Origin: Halobacillus karajensis
Lineage (GTDB): Bacteria > Bacillota > Bacilli > Bacillales > Halobacillaceae
Assembly (NCBI RefSeq): GCF_900108515.1
Contig: NZ_FNWW01000004.1
Span: forward strand, 310,001 to 374,000
Direction of reading: 5' to 3'
DNA length: 64,000 nucleotides
Below, one piece after another: positions 53,078-61,801 of the stretch (position 1 is the first letter of the stretch; every line of letters starts with the position of its first letter). The notes under the pieces are model-generated. The model had not been told where the DNA came from and made no database searches. It saw only the letters and a program-made list of their open reading frames with translations. The translations under genes and the position numbers were made by a program.

Positions 53078-53120
53078 AAAAACCCTCTCTTAAGATTAAT
53101 TATCTTAAGAGAGGGTTTTT
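53078..53120. terminator. Orphan bidirectional terminator
   Basis: A perfect 19-bp stem AAAAACCCTCTCTTAAGAT with its complement around a 5-nt loop, flanked by A and T runs. No intact gene ends here on either strand. Confidence 0.85.
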
Positions 53121-53711
53121 AGATTTTTATAGAAAATCCAGTCATAATCCAGTCATGTAAAAGCAGAGTATACGACTCGTCGGAATAAAAATTTACTACA
53201 AAAACAACAGTCTTCTGCTTGGTGAAAAAATTTTCTCCTTATAGGGGCTAGCACAAACACTAATTCTTTTTCTGCGATGTCTCTTCTTCCACCAGCAAAA
53301 AGTCGAAGATCTCCCCGGACTCGATGGAATCGGTAAGAAGTTCGAGCCACTTGCACTATTTCCGATAGTCTTCAAGCTGTTCATAATCAACCTTGGCTCT
53401 TTCTATCGTATCTCTGTCTGCTTTCCTCAAGTTCTATTCAATTCAAAAATGAGAGTGTTTTATTATGAATACAGCATACCCCATGTATCATAAAGCAAGA
53501 ATAGATTTTTGGATCTTTTCTAAGTGCTGAATGAACTTTAATTGGATTTTTACAGAACTCCTACCTAATTATCCAACATATCAAATGACGAACAATCTTG
53601 ATCATTTATTTGCTTAGGAAGCCACAAACCATCCCCGCGTTTTTTTGTTTTATACTTCTCAACTAACCCAAATGGTGAATCGACGCGCTGAGGCAAAACA
53701 TCTCCCTACTT
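53121..53711. other. Gene-poor stretch between orphan terminator and endonuclease I
   Basis: About 590 nt. Overlapping frames at 53153-53390 and a broken minus-strand reading (DYEQLEDYRK, then LELLTDSIESGEIFDFLLVEEE) suggest a degraded gene; no family is recognised. The region 53452-53550 is copy A of a diverged direct repeat. Confidence 0.4.
53452..53550. repeat. Diverged direct repeat, copy A
   Basis: About 100 nt that aligns by eye with 55022-55122 in the same orientation; shared blocks include TGTATCAT, AATAGAT, TTTGGATCTTT and GAATGAACTTT. The two copies flank the endonuclease I gene. Confidence 0.6.
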
Positions 53712-53746
53712 AAAAAACGACTCTCATTCAGTAGAGCCGTTTTTTT
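53712..53746 (-). terminator. Terminator after endonuclease I
   Basis: An 11-bp stem with one G-U pair (AAAACGGCTCT/AGAGTCGTTTT on the minus strand) and an 8-nt loop, flanked by T-runs. Confidence 0.82.
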
Positions 53747-53754
53747 ATGATTGC

Positions 53755-54660
53755 TTATTCATATGAGTGAGTCATGACTGCTTTCATTTCTTCTGGAAAA
53801 TCTATAAACGGATTGCGGTTTCCTTGAATGTTGTAAATTGCCTGGTTACGGTGGTGTTCATAAACATCAGGCGGGAATTTTTGATGCCAGTCTATCAAAA
53901 GCCCAAGGTCAATCTTTTTCTTATGAGATGGGTCAATTTGATGTGGATAGCGGACTAAGAAATAGAGCATCGCTCTGGCTGCTGTCCCTTTCGCATATTC
54001 CGGTTCAAATAAACCATCGTCAGCTTTGCCGCACGCTTCTTCGATTCGATTATTGCGAATTCCTTCTGGACGATAGTCCTTAAAATCATAATATGGATAG
54101 TTACTTCGAAGGGAATTACAAGTAGGTTCACATGTAAATAGATGATGAAGATCGCCACGCATCGGCTCTTGTTCATTAAACCAAGATTGAGGGACGGCAT
54201 GTTCGCAATTATATTTAAAATTACTCACAATCCGAGCCACTCGATTTTGATTAGTCGTATCAGTCGTCTTTTCCATTTCTAACTTTCGTTTTAAGGAGGT
54301 TTCATAATCCTCTTGTATGGCAGCTTCTGGCTTTTTCTCTTGACCAGAGTATATACTTTTCAAATTTCCGTCCGGCCTTAAATCAACCCAAGGATATACA
54401 TATTCACTGGGATCATACCGCACTGGATTGGTATGAGTTTCCCTAAGCAATTTTTGCAAAGATGAGAGTAAGGAATCCTCATGTTTTTTAAAATGAATGG
54501 CATTGTAATACTGAGCTATTGCTACCTTATTTTTATCCTCATCATAATAGGCTCTTTCATCCCTCTGGATTTTCTCTTTTGTTTCCTTCAGCTGCGAAAG
54601 AATGGTGTGGATATGCTCACGATTGGTGGTAACTGAAATCACTTCTGATTTACCATTCAT
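53755..54660 (-). CDS. Endonuclease I family nuclease without signal peptide
   Basis: A 301-aa protein of the Endonuclease_1 family (E. coli EndA, B. subtilis Bsn/YurI). The active-site signature CEHAVPQSWF followed by MRGDLHHLF (about residues 152-175) is intact, as is the downstream CNSLRSNYPYYDF. Unlike the secreted relatives it has a charged N-terminus with no hydrophobic signal, and the ATG is well supported by GGAGGAGG. It may act in the cytoplasm or leave on lysis. Monocistronic with its own terminator. Confidence 0.87.
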   Translation of the reverse strand: MNGKSEVISVTTNREHIHTILSQLKETKEKIQRDERAYYDEDKNKVAIAQYYNAIHFKKHEDSLLSSLQKLLRETHTNPVRYDPSEYVYPWVDLRPDGNLKSIYSGQEKKPEAAIQEDYETSLKRKLEMEKTTDTTNQNRVARIVSNFKYNCEHAVPQSWFNEQEPMRGDLHHLFTCEPTCNSLRSNYPYYDFKDYRPEGIRNNRIEEACGKADDGLFEPEYAKGTAARAMLYFLVRYPHQIDPSHKKKIDLGLLIDWHQKFPPDVYEHHRNQAIYNIQGNRNPFIDFPEEMKAVMTHSYE

Positions 54661-55210
54661 GAAATTCCTCCTCCGTTCCTTACGATTCTAATGCTCTTTA
54701 TCTCCCCTGCTTTTTCCAAAAATAAAATGCATTAAAATGCTTTACGAAATATCGCTATTAAACAAAAGCATCTACTCAAACCTTACTTGAATAATCTTAA
54801 ATTCAAAGTATTGATTTCGATCATGGTCTTCAGTAATGAATTTCTCTTAAATTTTACTATATCAGTATGAGGTTAAATAAGATACCAGTAGTAATGGAGA
54901 ATATCCAGCCCATATCCTGTCAGAAGCCAATGCCACCTTGCGTTCAAATATGTCCACTTCCGAAGTGCAGGGACGGTTCTAGAGTTTCCTCATTCCAGTC
55001 ACGTCCGCCCACATTAAATAAAAGTGTTGAAATGCAACATTCCCTGTGTATCATGAAGCAAAAATAGATATTTGGATCTTTGTTAAATCCAGAATGAACT
55101 TTGCTTCTCTTTTTATAGAAACCATATCTTTGATCATGCACCACTTTCCATGAGGAGCAATAATGTATCATTTATACGACGAGATCAAAACCTTAGCTTC
55201 GGTGAATGAT
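54661..55210. other. Intergenic region between endonuclease I and nucleotidyltransferase
   Basis: About 550 nt. No gene with a ribosome binding site is seen. It contains copy B of the diverged direct repeat. Confidence 0.5.
55022..55122. repeat. Diverged direct repeat, copy B
   Basis: Partner of 53452-53550, same orientation, roughly three-quarters identical by eye with small indels. Confidence 0.6.
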
Positions 55211-55888
55211 TTAATTTAACGCCTCAACTTTCTTCTGGTAATACTCTTTGAATGCTAGCAACTCCTCATCAGAAAAAGAAATTGCTTCCCCTCTTCTTCT
55301 CTTTAGCACTTTACCCACTGTAGAGGCATAAGGCGAATTCATCGCCCACCTTCCTGCTTCGTCCTTCGAGCAGATTCTACCTTCGAGTAAGTAGAGATAG
55401 ACGCGGAGAATATTCAAAACACAATAGACTGGAGCTTCAAGCACATTTTCCAAACAATCTTTATAATCATTCATGATCGAATCCAGATAATCCTTCTTCG
55501 GAATGACTGGAAATACTTCACAAATCGGGGCACCGTACAAGACTCGCCCTTTATGGTTAATGATTGTTACATGACCAGCCAAATCCGCATCCTTCTGTTC
55601 CTTCCATTGCGAGTATGTAACTTTTCTGTTCAAGAAGCGTTCCCTCAAGGCTTCACTATAATGGTAGTCATAGTGGCTAGGATGCTGCCAATGGTTCAAT
55701 TGATTCCGATTCAGGACGGAAAACTCAATCGGAAATGGAGATTCAGATTTATCTAGTAAAAAGGCTGTGAGTAGATCCGCATCTTTCCTCGTCATTTGCT
55801 TTTCCGTCACAACGATAAGGTCGACATCGCTTTTTTCAGGGACGAAGCCATCCAATACAAGGGATCCATGCAGATATACGCCAACCAA
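55211..55888 (-). CDS. Aminoglycoside nucleotidyltransferase-like protein, 5' end disrupted
   Basis: A 225-aa reading with the nucleotidyltransferase motif GVYLHGSLVLDGFVPEKSDVDLIVV (metal-binding GSxxxG...DxD) and the DUF4111-type C-terminal domain of ANT(9)/ANT(3'')-like enzymes. The original start seems to be the ATG at 55948 behind GAGGGAG, but codon 12 is TAA (55913-55915), after which the frame continues without further stops. The TTG at 55888 lies 5 nt after AGGAG, so restart could yield a nearly complete enzyme. Resistance activity is not established. Confidence 0.75.
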   Translation of the reverse strand: MVGVYLHGSLVLDGFVPEKSDVDLIVVTEKQMTRKDADLLTAFLLDKSESPFPIEFSVLNRNQLNHWQHPSHYDYHYSEALRERFLNRKVTYSQWKEQKDADLAGHVTIINHKGRVLYGAPICEVFPVIPKKDYLDSIMNDYKDCLENVLEAPVYCVLNILRVYLYLLEGRICSKDEAGRWAMNSPYASTVGKVLKRRRGEAISFSDEELLAFKEYYQKKVEALN

Positions 55889-55960
55889 ATGAGCTCCTAA
55901 TATTTTACAGATTTATTCGGTACATTCTTCGAGAAACGATTCGACCATCTATTCTCCCTC

Positions 55961-56308
55961 TTAAACCTTTTGAAAATGGGTATCTTTGAAACCACTACGA
56001 TACTTCAAACCGTAACCAATCATCCTATCCATCCCGATATGAGCCGTCCAAATAAGGCTAACCATCAACAACCAATCTAACGTTATAAAGGTAGAAATGA
56101 GTATAAGAGTGACCGGAAGGATATAACTATGAAAGATATTGTAGACAATGGCACCTACTCTTTCATTGATAACATAACCTATCATAGAAGAATCGAAAAC
56201 AAACAAAAGAAAAATGAATGCGAGCCAGCTGAAGTTGTTTTGCTGATAGAAATACAAGCTTGCGATAAAGATAACCGTACCTTCTAAATGGAGGAAAAGC
56301 TTTGGCAT
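55961..56308 (-). CDS. DUF4260 family membrane protein
   Basis: A 115-aa protein with about four hydrophobic segments and the family markers EGTVIFIASLYFY, FHSYILP and IWTAHIGMDRMIGYGLKY. The ATG at 56308 follows GAGGTG by 7 nt. It lies 12 nt upstream of the original nucleotidyltransferase start and is probably cotranscribed. Function unknown. A decayed paralogue is at 41759-42090. Confidence 0.82.
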   Translation of the reverse strand: MPKLFLHLEGTVIFIASLYFYQQNNFSWLAFIFLLFVFDSSMIGYVINERVGAIVYNIFHSYILPVTLILISTFITLDWLLMVSLIWTAHIGMDRMIGYGLKYRSGFKDTHFQKV

Positions 56309-56363
56309 ACAATCACCTCGTCTATGGCTCATAAGTTTTATCCCTATAAAACGAGCAGCTCGT

Positions 56364-56690
56364 TTAGAAAGGAATTGGTTTTAAATCCTTTTTCAGGTAC
56401 AGAGAATGTCTTGGATGGTTCCCTTTAGCTGTTTTTTGAGACAATAAGGTTCATACGGAGATAAAATAGATTGAACTTCCTTATTTCTATTTTTTATGGA
56501 ACTATGTTTTTCTCCCCATAAAAATAAAAGTAAATCCGGTCCATTGACAGCATCCAATATATAACGGTCGTTCTCGTCTCCAATAGAATAAGGGTGCCCT
56601 TTAAATCGGGGGCTTTTGATCTAAGGGGAATAAGTTTATTACCTTCTTCTTTCCATATCCCACGACTTGGTAAATGCACACATCTATTTA
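56364..56690 (-). pseudogene. Frameshifted DUF1643-like gene remnant
   Basis: The minus strand encodes, in three frames in turn, HLPSRGIWKEEGNK, then HPYSIGDENDRYILDAV...LLLFLWGEKHSSIKNRNKEV...YEPYCL, then KTAKGNHPRHSLYL. The order GxENDRYIL - WG - NR - CL - KGHPxHxLYL is the C-terminal half of DUF1643 proteins. Two frameshifts and a missing N-terminal half make it a pseudogene. Confidence 0.65.
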
Positions 56691-56955
56691 TTTTTCGATC
56701 ACAAATATTTTTATATCTGCATGGCTGGGATTTAACATTACAAAGGTTAATACTTTATTATTAGCATCCCATTGACACTCCAAAAGGTACCTATACTCTT
56801 AACTTGCATCCAAAACTGCATTTACATTTTCATAAATATGCCAGTATCTACACCCTAATGGTAAAGACACTTTTTCACCCCTTTAAAAAATAGTCTTAAT
56901 TGTAGCTAATACGCCATAATGAAAACCAATACCTTCCTTATAATGAAAAAAGCTA
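56691..56955. other. Intergenic sequence upstream of the DUF1643 remnant
   Basis: About 265 nt of AT-rich sequence with stops in all frames; nothing recognisable. Confidence 0.5.
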
Positions 56956-56960
56956 ACAAA

Positions 56961-56999
56961 GAAAAGCCCTACGATCCTTTTTGGTTCTTAGGGCTTTTC
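56961..56999. terminator. Terminator downstream of dsdA
   Basis: An 11-bp stem GAAAAGCCCTA/TAGGGCTTTTC with a 17-nt loop, about 110 nt after the dsdA stop on the minus strand. Confidence 0.75.
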
Positions 57000-57110
57000 C
57001 TTGTTTCATAGACTGAGTTATATCTTATATATTCGCACCCCACCATAGAACCATGAGGCAAAATTTTCGCCAACTCATTTCACAGGATCACTTCAACATG
57101 TTAGTTTTTT

Positions 57111-58445
57111 CTATTCCTCCTGATGAAGAAATGATGTCCCTTTAGAAACAAAACCTTCCATAATTTCTTTTGGTACCAAACTTCCTCCTGTCGCCCAGAC
57201 TAAATGAGTAGCATTACTCAGCCGTGATCCATATATGCGGTCTAACTGTTGATGAATGTCAAGGAAAGCAGGGCCATACATGCCCGCAAGTGCCGATGGC
57301 TCGAGTGAAATGCCTTCTGATTCATGTAAAAGGGCTAATAGCTTGTACAAGTTTTCGTCGTTGATCGTATAAATACCGTTCACCATGTTTTCTACCAGCC
57401 GACCTGCCAAAGCTGATGGTCGTCCAACAGCTAATCCATCAGCTTCCGTCTTATTATCAAGCCCAATATGTTGAACAGAAATGTCCTCATGTTTTCCTGT
57501 GGCAAGACCAAGCATCATGCAAGGAGAGCTGGTCGGCTCTGCAAAGTAACAGTGGACATAATCCCCAAAAACATACTTCAGTCCATAAGTGATACCAGCA
57601 GGGCCTCCTCCTACACCACAAGGTAAGTAAACTACCAGGGGATGATCCGCATCAACCGTGATATTCTCCTGCTTTAGTTGCTCACTAATCCGCAAAGCTG
57701 CCACTGCATAGCCTAAGAATAAATCTTTGGAATTTTCGTCATCAATAAAATAACAGTTACTTTTCTCCTGACATTGTCTTCGTCCTTCGTTTACGGCAAA
57801 AGAAAAGTCCTTATCATGCTCTACCACCTCTACACCCTTATCCCTGAGCAACTCTTTCTTCCATTCTTTCGCTTCAACCGACATATGAACAGTTACCTGA
57901 AAGCCTAAAACTGCACTCATGATGCCTATACTTAAAGCCAGATTGCCTGTGGATCCTACAGCGATCGAAAAGTTAGAAAAGAACTGCTTAAATTCGGGAT
58001 TAGCTAATATGGAATAGTCGTCATCTTTTGTAAGCTTTCCGTGTTTTATTGACAGCCCTTCCGCGTATTTTAATACTTCATAAATACCTCCCCGCGCTTT
58101 AATGGACCCAGCTATCGGAAGTTCATGGTCACACTTTAAATACAAATTGCCGGAAATGGATTGTGGGAATCGCTTTTCCAATTCCTGGTGCATCTCGGGT
58201 ATGCCGTAGATGGGAGATTCAATGATTCCGTTCATTTTCCTGGTTTCCGGAAATACTTTAGCTAAATATGGAGTAAACCTCTGAAGAAGCATTTCTGCTT
58301 CATGAAGGTCTTTGGTAGGGATGGGTAGATTTTTTTCAAGCGTGTGGTAAGATTTGAGTGATGCATTGGGCCAAAAGGTTTCTTTCTTATTTTTTAACTG
58401 CTCAATCAATTCTTCCTCGCTCCTATAAGTACGTTCAGGACACAT
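57111..58445 (-). CDS. dsdA: D-serine ammonia-lyase
   Basis: A 444-aa PLP enzyme that deaminates D-serine to pyruvate and ammonia. The PLP lysine is K115 in LPIAGSIKARGG, and the phosphate-binding loop is VGSTGNLALS, with LPCGVGGGPAGI downstream. Length matches bacterial DsdA (about 440-450 aa). The start follows AAAGGAGG. No D-serine transporter or LysR regulator is adjacent. Confidence 0.93.
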   Translation of the reverse strand: MCPERTYRSEEELIEQLKNKKETFWPNASLKSYHTLEKNLPIPTKDLHEAEMLLQRFTPYLAKVFPETRKMNGIIESPIYGIPEMHQELEKRFPQSISGNLYLKCDHELPIAGSIKARGGIYEVLKYAEGLSIKHGKLTKDDDYSILANPEFKQFFSNFSIAVGSTGNLALSIGIMSAVLGFQVTVHMSVEAKEWKKELLRDKGVEVVEHDKDFSFAVNEGRRQCQEKSNCYFIDDENSKDLFLGYAVAALRISEQLKQENITVDADHPLVVYLPCGVGGGPAGITYGLKYVFGDYVHCYFAEPTSSPCMMLGLATGKHEDISVQHIGLDNKTEADGLAVGRPSALAGRLVENMVNGIYTINDENLYKLLALLHESEGISLEPSALAGMYGPAFLDIHQQLDRIYGSRLSNATHLVWATGGSLVPKEIMEGFVSKGTSFLHQEE

Positions 58446-58572
58446 AAAATCCTCCTTTAGTTGATTTATATTTAAGAAACCCTTACTTACATAATATTCG
58501 CAAAATTAATAGATTTATGCAGTTACGTTATAACGAGGACATTAGCTTTGGATTTTATTGGAATCCCCCTCA

Positions 58573-59556
58573 TCAAGGCAACCAAATGTTTTCATATCCA
58601 TTCTGAATAAAATAATCATATAGATGAATCATTTTCTCTTCTTTATAATTCATCAAGTGTTGATTTTGCGTGACAATCTCCTGGTGTCCCACTAAAACTT
58701 CATTTCTCTCCACGACTAAGCTAAGATAATCACGAACTGGTAACTTGTCATTTTTCGATGTGTTACAGTGACTGCATGTTAAGACAAGGTTCCATAACTG
58801 ATCCGACTGCACAAATGACCATGGAATGAAGTGATCCACGTGTGTTTTGGCCTGCCCTTTATTTAAATGTTTCCCACAATAGAAACAGCTTTTTTCAAAA
58901 TATTGAAGCAGTACACGTTCAAAGGGCTTTAAAGTGGAACGCTTCGCAATACTTTCTACCTTTTCCAGCAAGTAATTGATGTGCGGAACATCGTTCAATT
59001 TCTCTATCATTTTAGCCATATGGTAATTTACGAGATCTACCATTAAGAGCTGGTATTTCCTCATGAATGACAAAACAGCCCTGTTAAACTGGAACCTTTC
59101 TTCTTTATGGTCAAAAGCATAAAAGGAACCTTGCGTATCTCCATAAAGAGCTCCAAATACGTTTGTCTTCATAACTGTTTTTATTCTCGTTGTTGCCTTC
59201 ACCTGGATAGTGGCATCAAGTTTATCAAACGTTATATCTTTTGGAATACCTTCTTCTCTTTGAATTTCAATCAGTCGATTCACAACAGCTGATCCGCTTG
59301 TTCCCTGCTCTAATCCATGGTGGTGAATAACAAGGTTCCAATAGATTTTAGCGAAAGAATAAGCAAGCTGCTCATATGTTACGACTTCTTTTTCATCCAC
59401 TTGATATAAATTTTCAATCATGGCCTTCAATAAACCATATTTATAAGTTGCAGACTTCTTGGATCTTGTAGTTAAAATGGTTGTGAAGGTTCTCCAAATT
59501 TGTTCTTCCGTTAAATAAAGGGCTTGGAGTTCTCCTACCCGCAACTTGTGACTCAT
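58573..59556 (-). CDS. HNH endonuclease domain protein
   Basis: A 327-aa protein with a long helical N-terminal region of unknown fold (about 1-215) and a C-terminal HNH domain: CFYCGKHL, THVDHFIPWSF and LVLTCSHCNTSKNDKLP give both zinc CxxC pairs, the catalytic His and Asn. The start follows AAAGGAG. It lies between dsdA and a MazG-like gene; no methylase or phage gene is near, so a role in restriction, defence or mobility is open. Confidence 0.82.
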   Translation of the reverse strand: MSHKLRVGELQALYLTEEQIWRTFTTILTTRSKKSATYKYGLLKAMIENLYQVDEKEVVTYEQLAYSFAKIYWNLVIHHHGLEQGTSGSAVVNRLIEIQREEGIPKDITFDKLDATIQVKATTRIKTVMKTNVFGALYGDTQGSFYAFDHKEERFQFNRAVLSFMRKYQLLMVDLVNYHMAKMIEKLNDVPHINYLLEKVESIAKRSTLKPFERVLLQYFEKSCFYCGKHLNKGQAKTHVDHFIPWSFVQSDQLWNLVLTCSHCNTSKNDKLPVRDYLSLVVERNEVLVGHQEIVTQNQHLMNYKEEKMIHLYDYFIQNGYENIWLP

Positions 59557-59598
59557 AAATTACTCCTTTGTCTTTCCGATATATAAATCTTCCCTGTA

Positions 59599-59922
59599 TT
59601 AATCCTCGACATGTCTTAAAAACACCTTCTCGTCGAATGCTCCCCTTTTCTCCGCTTTTTCCTCCCGCACTTTTTCCACTTCTTCTATGGAAGAACCATG
59701 CTGCTTCGCGAGGGCCTTCATTAACTCAAGGACGTCTGCTAACTCCTCTACTGCATCTACATCACTTTCTGCTTCCAAATATTCGTTCACTTCTTCCTGA
59801 AGCTTTGTTCTCAGCTCTTTATGGTATTCTTCATCTGAAAGTATTTGAGTTTCTAGGGCTTTCCCTTGTTTTTCAATAATTTGAGGGATAAGATTACGTA
59901 CTAATTTATTATATGTAGGCAT
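59599..59922 (-). CDS. MazG-like nucleotide pyrophosphohydrolase
   Basis: A 107-aa all-alpha NTP pyrophosphatase-like protein. The metal-binding acidic helices are visible as LQEEVNEYLEAES and AVEELADVLELMKAL (ExxE...ExxD). It opens with the KLVRNLIPQIIEKQG stretch common to short MazG-like phosphoribosyl-ATP pyrophosphohydrolase relatives. Start behind GGGGAG. It probably removes non-canonical nucleotides. It lies 42 nt upstream of the HNH gene on the same strand. Confidence 0.82.
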   Translation of the reverse strand: MPTYNKLVRNLIPQIIEKQGKALETQILSDEEYHKELRTKLQEEVNEYLEAESDVDAVEELADVLELMKALAKQHGSSIEEVEKVREEKAEKRGAFDEKVFLRHVED

Positions 59923-60052
59923 ATTGAACTCCCCTATATTATGAGATACTCAATTTTACCAATGTCCGTCTAATAGGAAAAGTAGTGGAAGAGCTCCTAG
60001 CCTTTTTTACCTTTGTCCAATCACATTTTCCCACGTTTGAAATAATAAGTAT

Positions 60053-60078
60053 AACCCCCTACAACCATGAAGGGGGTT
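60053..60078. terminator. Hairpin downstream of the orphan binding-protein gene
   Basis: An 8-bp stem AACCCCCT/AGGGGGTT with a 10-nt loop, about 115 nt after the stop on the minus strand. T-tracts are weak on both sides. Confidence 0.5.
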
Positions 60079-60193
60079 TACTCGTCTAAATCGACACCTA
60101 TATCAATTTTCTAACGTAGATTCTTTCAATAAGTATAGAGTATCTTAAATAATAACCCTTTAAAAAGAGCTTTTTTGTCGACTTGTACTTTGA

Positions 60194-61474
60194 TTAATTT
60201 TCACGAAGTTCTACCCATTTTTCTTGAGAATCATCAATCATTTCTTCCCAAGTGATTTTACCACCTAAATATTTTTGCATGTTAACAGGGAGCGCTCCAC
60301 CTGGCCAACTAACAGGGAATCCATTAAATACCCACCCCATTACTTCACCTGAGGCTGCATATTCATAAATTTCCTTAGAAATTGGGTCAGATATCATAGA
60401 TGTTTCATAGCCTTCAAAGGCTGGAATAAACTTGAATTCCTCCATCACATACTGTTTACCCGTTTCAGAAGTATTCATCCAATCCAAGAAATCTTTACTT
60501 GCTTGAATTACTTCTTCATCTGCTGTCTTATTTATACCCCAGTACATCGCTACTCCAACCGGAATGGTCCCTTCAAATCCTTCTACCGGTAAAGGGATGA
60601 TTCCAATGTTGTTCTCTGCGAATTCAGGATCAATTTCATAAATGGAGTTGTAAACCCAGTTACCCTGTTTGATCATCGCAACCTTCCCTAAAGCAAAGAG
60701 TTCTTCAACTTGTTGAGAATAGCTAATACTTAAAATTGGTTGTGCCCCATATTCATTGATTAAATCCAGCATTCTCTTAAGTTCGTCTCCTCTTTCAAAC
60801 TCAACTGCTTCAGAATTGTATGCCTCTGAAATATCATTATTAAACTCTGGAGCTAAGTAAGAATTTGCTAAATGGAAACCCATTGGCCATTTTTCCGCCC
60901 CCGGTTCAGCAAATACAGCCTCAATACCCAAACTATCTTTTTGTTTATCAATCGTTTCCGCAGCTGCTTTTAAATCCTCATATGTTTTAATACTATCAGG
61001 ATTAACACCAGCTTCATCCAAAACTTTTTTGTTATAAATTAGGCCATAACCTTCTTGGTTTAATGGGATTCCCAGGACTTCTTCCCCATCCGTAACACCA
61101 TTTAGTGTTCCATCGAGCGCTGTTTCTACAGATTTTGTATCAGATAAATCAGCTAAGTGCTCACGGTAATTTGCTACCTCTGAAGGTCCGGCAACGTTAA
61201 AGATGTCAGGTTCTTCAGAAGAAGAGAACTTTGTAACAAGAGACTGTCCATAGTTACTACCTCCGCCAAGAGTTTGCACATTAATTTTGACGTCTGGATT
61301 TTCTTCTTCATACATTTTTGCTAATTCTTCTATTTCCTCTTTAAGTTCTACCTTGTATTGAAAAACGTCAACCGTAATTTTATCTTCCGAGCCTGCACTT
61401 GTTGAACACCCTATCAGAGTCACCATTAGTAAAGAAAAAGCCGCCAGCAGTCCTAAGTGAACCTTCTTTTTCAT
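60194..61474 (-). CDS. Sugar ABC transporter substrate-binding lipoprotein (orphan)
   Basis: A 426-aa family 1 solute-binding lipoprotein. Signal peptide with lipobox LIGC after MKKKVHLGLLAAFSLLMVT; PDVKINVQTLGGGSNYGQ and IGIIPLPVEGF are typical interior features. The ATG at 61474 follows GGGGTGG. No permease or ATPase genes follow; the next genes are MazG-like and HNH. Upstream, 327 nt away, lie a HisD-family dehydrogenase and a SnoaL-like protein that may belong to the same pathway. Confidence 0.88.
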   Translation of the reverse strand: MKKKVHLGLLAAFSLLMVTLIGCSTSAGSEDKITVDVFQYKVELKEEIEELAKMYEEENPDVKINVQTLGGGSNYGQSLVTKFSSSEEPDIFNVAGPSEVANYREHLADLSDTKSVETALDGTLNGVTDGEEVLGIPLNQEGYGLIYNKKVLDEAGVNPDSIKTYEDLKAAAETIDKQKDSLGIEAVFAEPGAEKWPMGFHLANSYLAPEFNNDISEAYNSEAVEFERGDELKRMLDLINEYGAQPILSISYSQQVEELFALGKVAMIKQGNWVYNSIYEIDPEFAENNIGIIPLPVEGFEGTIPVGVAMYWGINKTADEEVIQASKDFLDWMNTSETGKQYVMEEFKFIPAFEGYETSMISDPISKEIYEYAASGEVMGWVFNGFPVSWPGGALPVNMQKYLGGKITWEEMIDDSQEKWVELREN

Positions 61475-61801
61475 TTTTCCACCCCTCAAAGATCATTTGA
61501 AATACTCTTTAAGTGTTCCTTAAGCGCCGATTATTTCCCAAAACTTTTTGTTAGTTATTCCCGAAAAATAAACAAATTAGCAAAGTATACTAATTTACTA
61601 GATTTAAAGAAGAAAAATCTCTAAGCCCGTAAGATGTATACAGATGCTTTTAAAAGTATGGAATGAGGGATGTCATACAATATGCTGACTTAATACGCCT
61701 CAGTCACTTCTTTTTTATACACTCCTTTATATAAAAGGATTATCTCTATAGGAACTATCATTTTATATGCTAAAGCTAACTTCAAAAACTTAACTTACAT
61801 C
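61475..61801. other. Intergenic region before the orphan binding-protein gene
   Basis: About 327 nt, AT-rich; probably contains the promoter of the binding-protein gene. No other feature is clear. Confidence 0.5.

Noticed and set aside
53153-53390. Two overlapping 64-67-codon minus-strand frames with basic composition
   Set aside because: They overlap each other in different frames, have no start signals and look like shifted readings of a degraded gene.
58573-59922. HNH plus MazG-like genes as a defence island
   Set aside because: Only two genes, no methylase, helicase or known defence module beside them; kept as a low-strength observation only.
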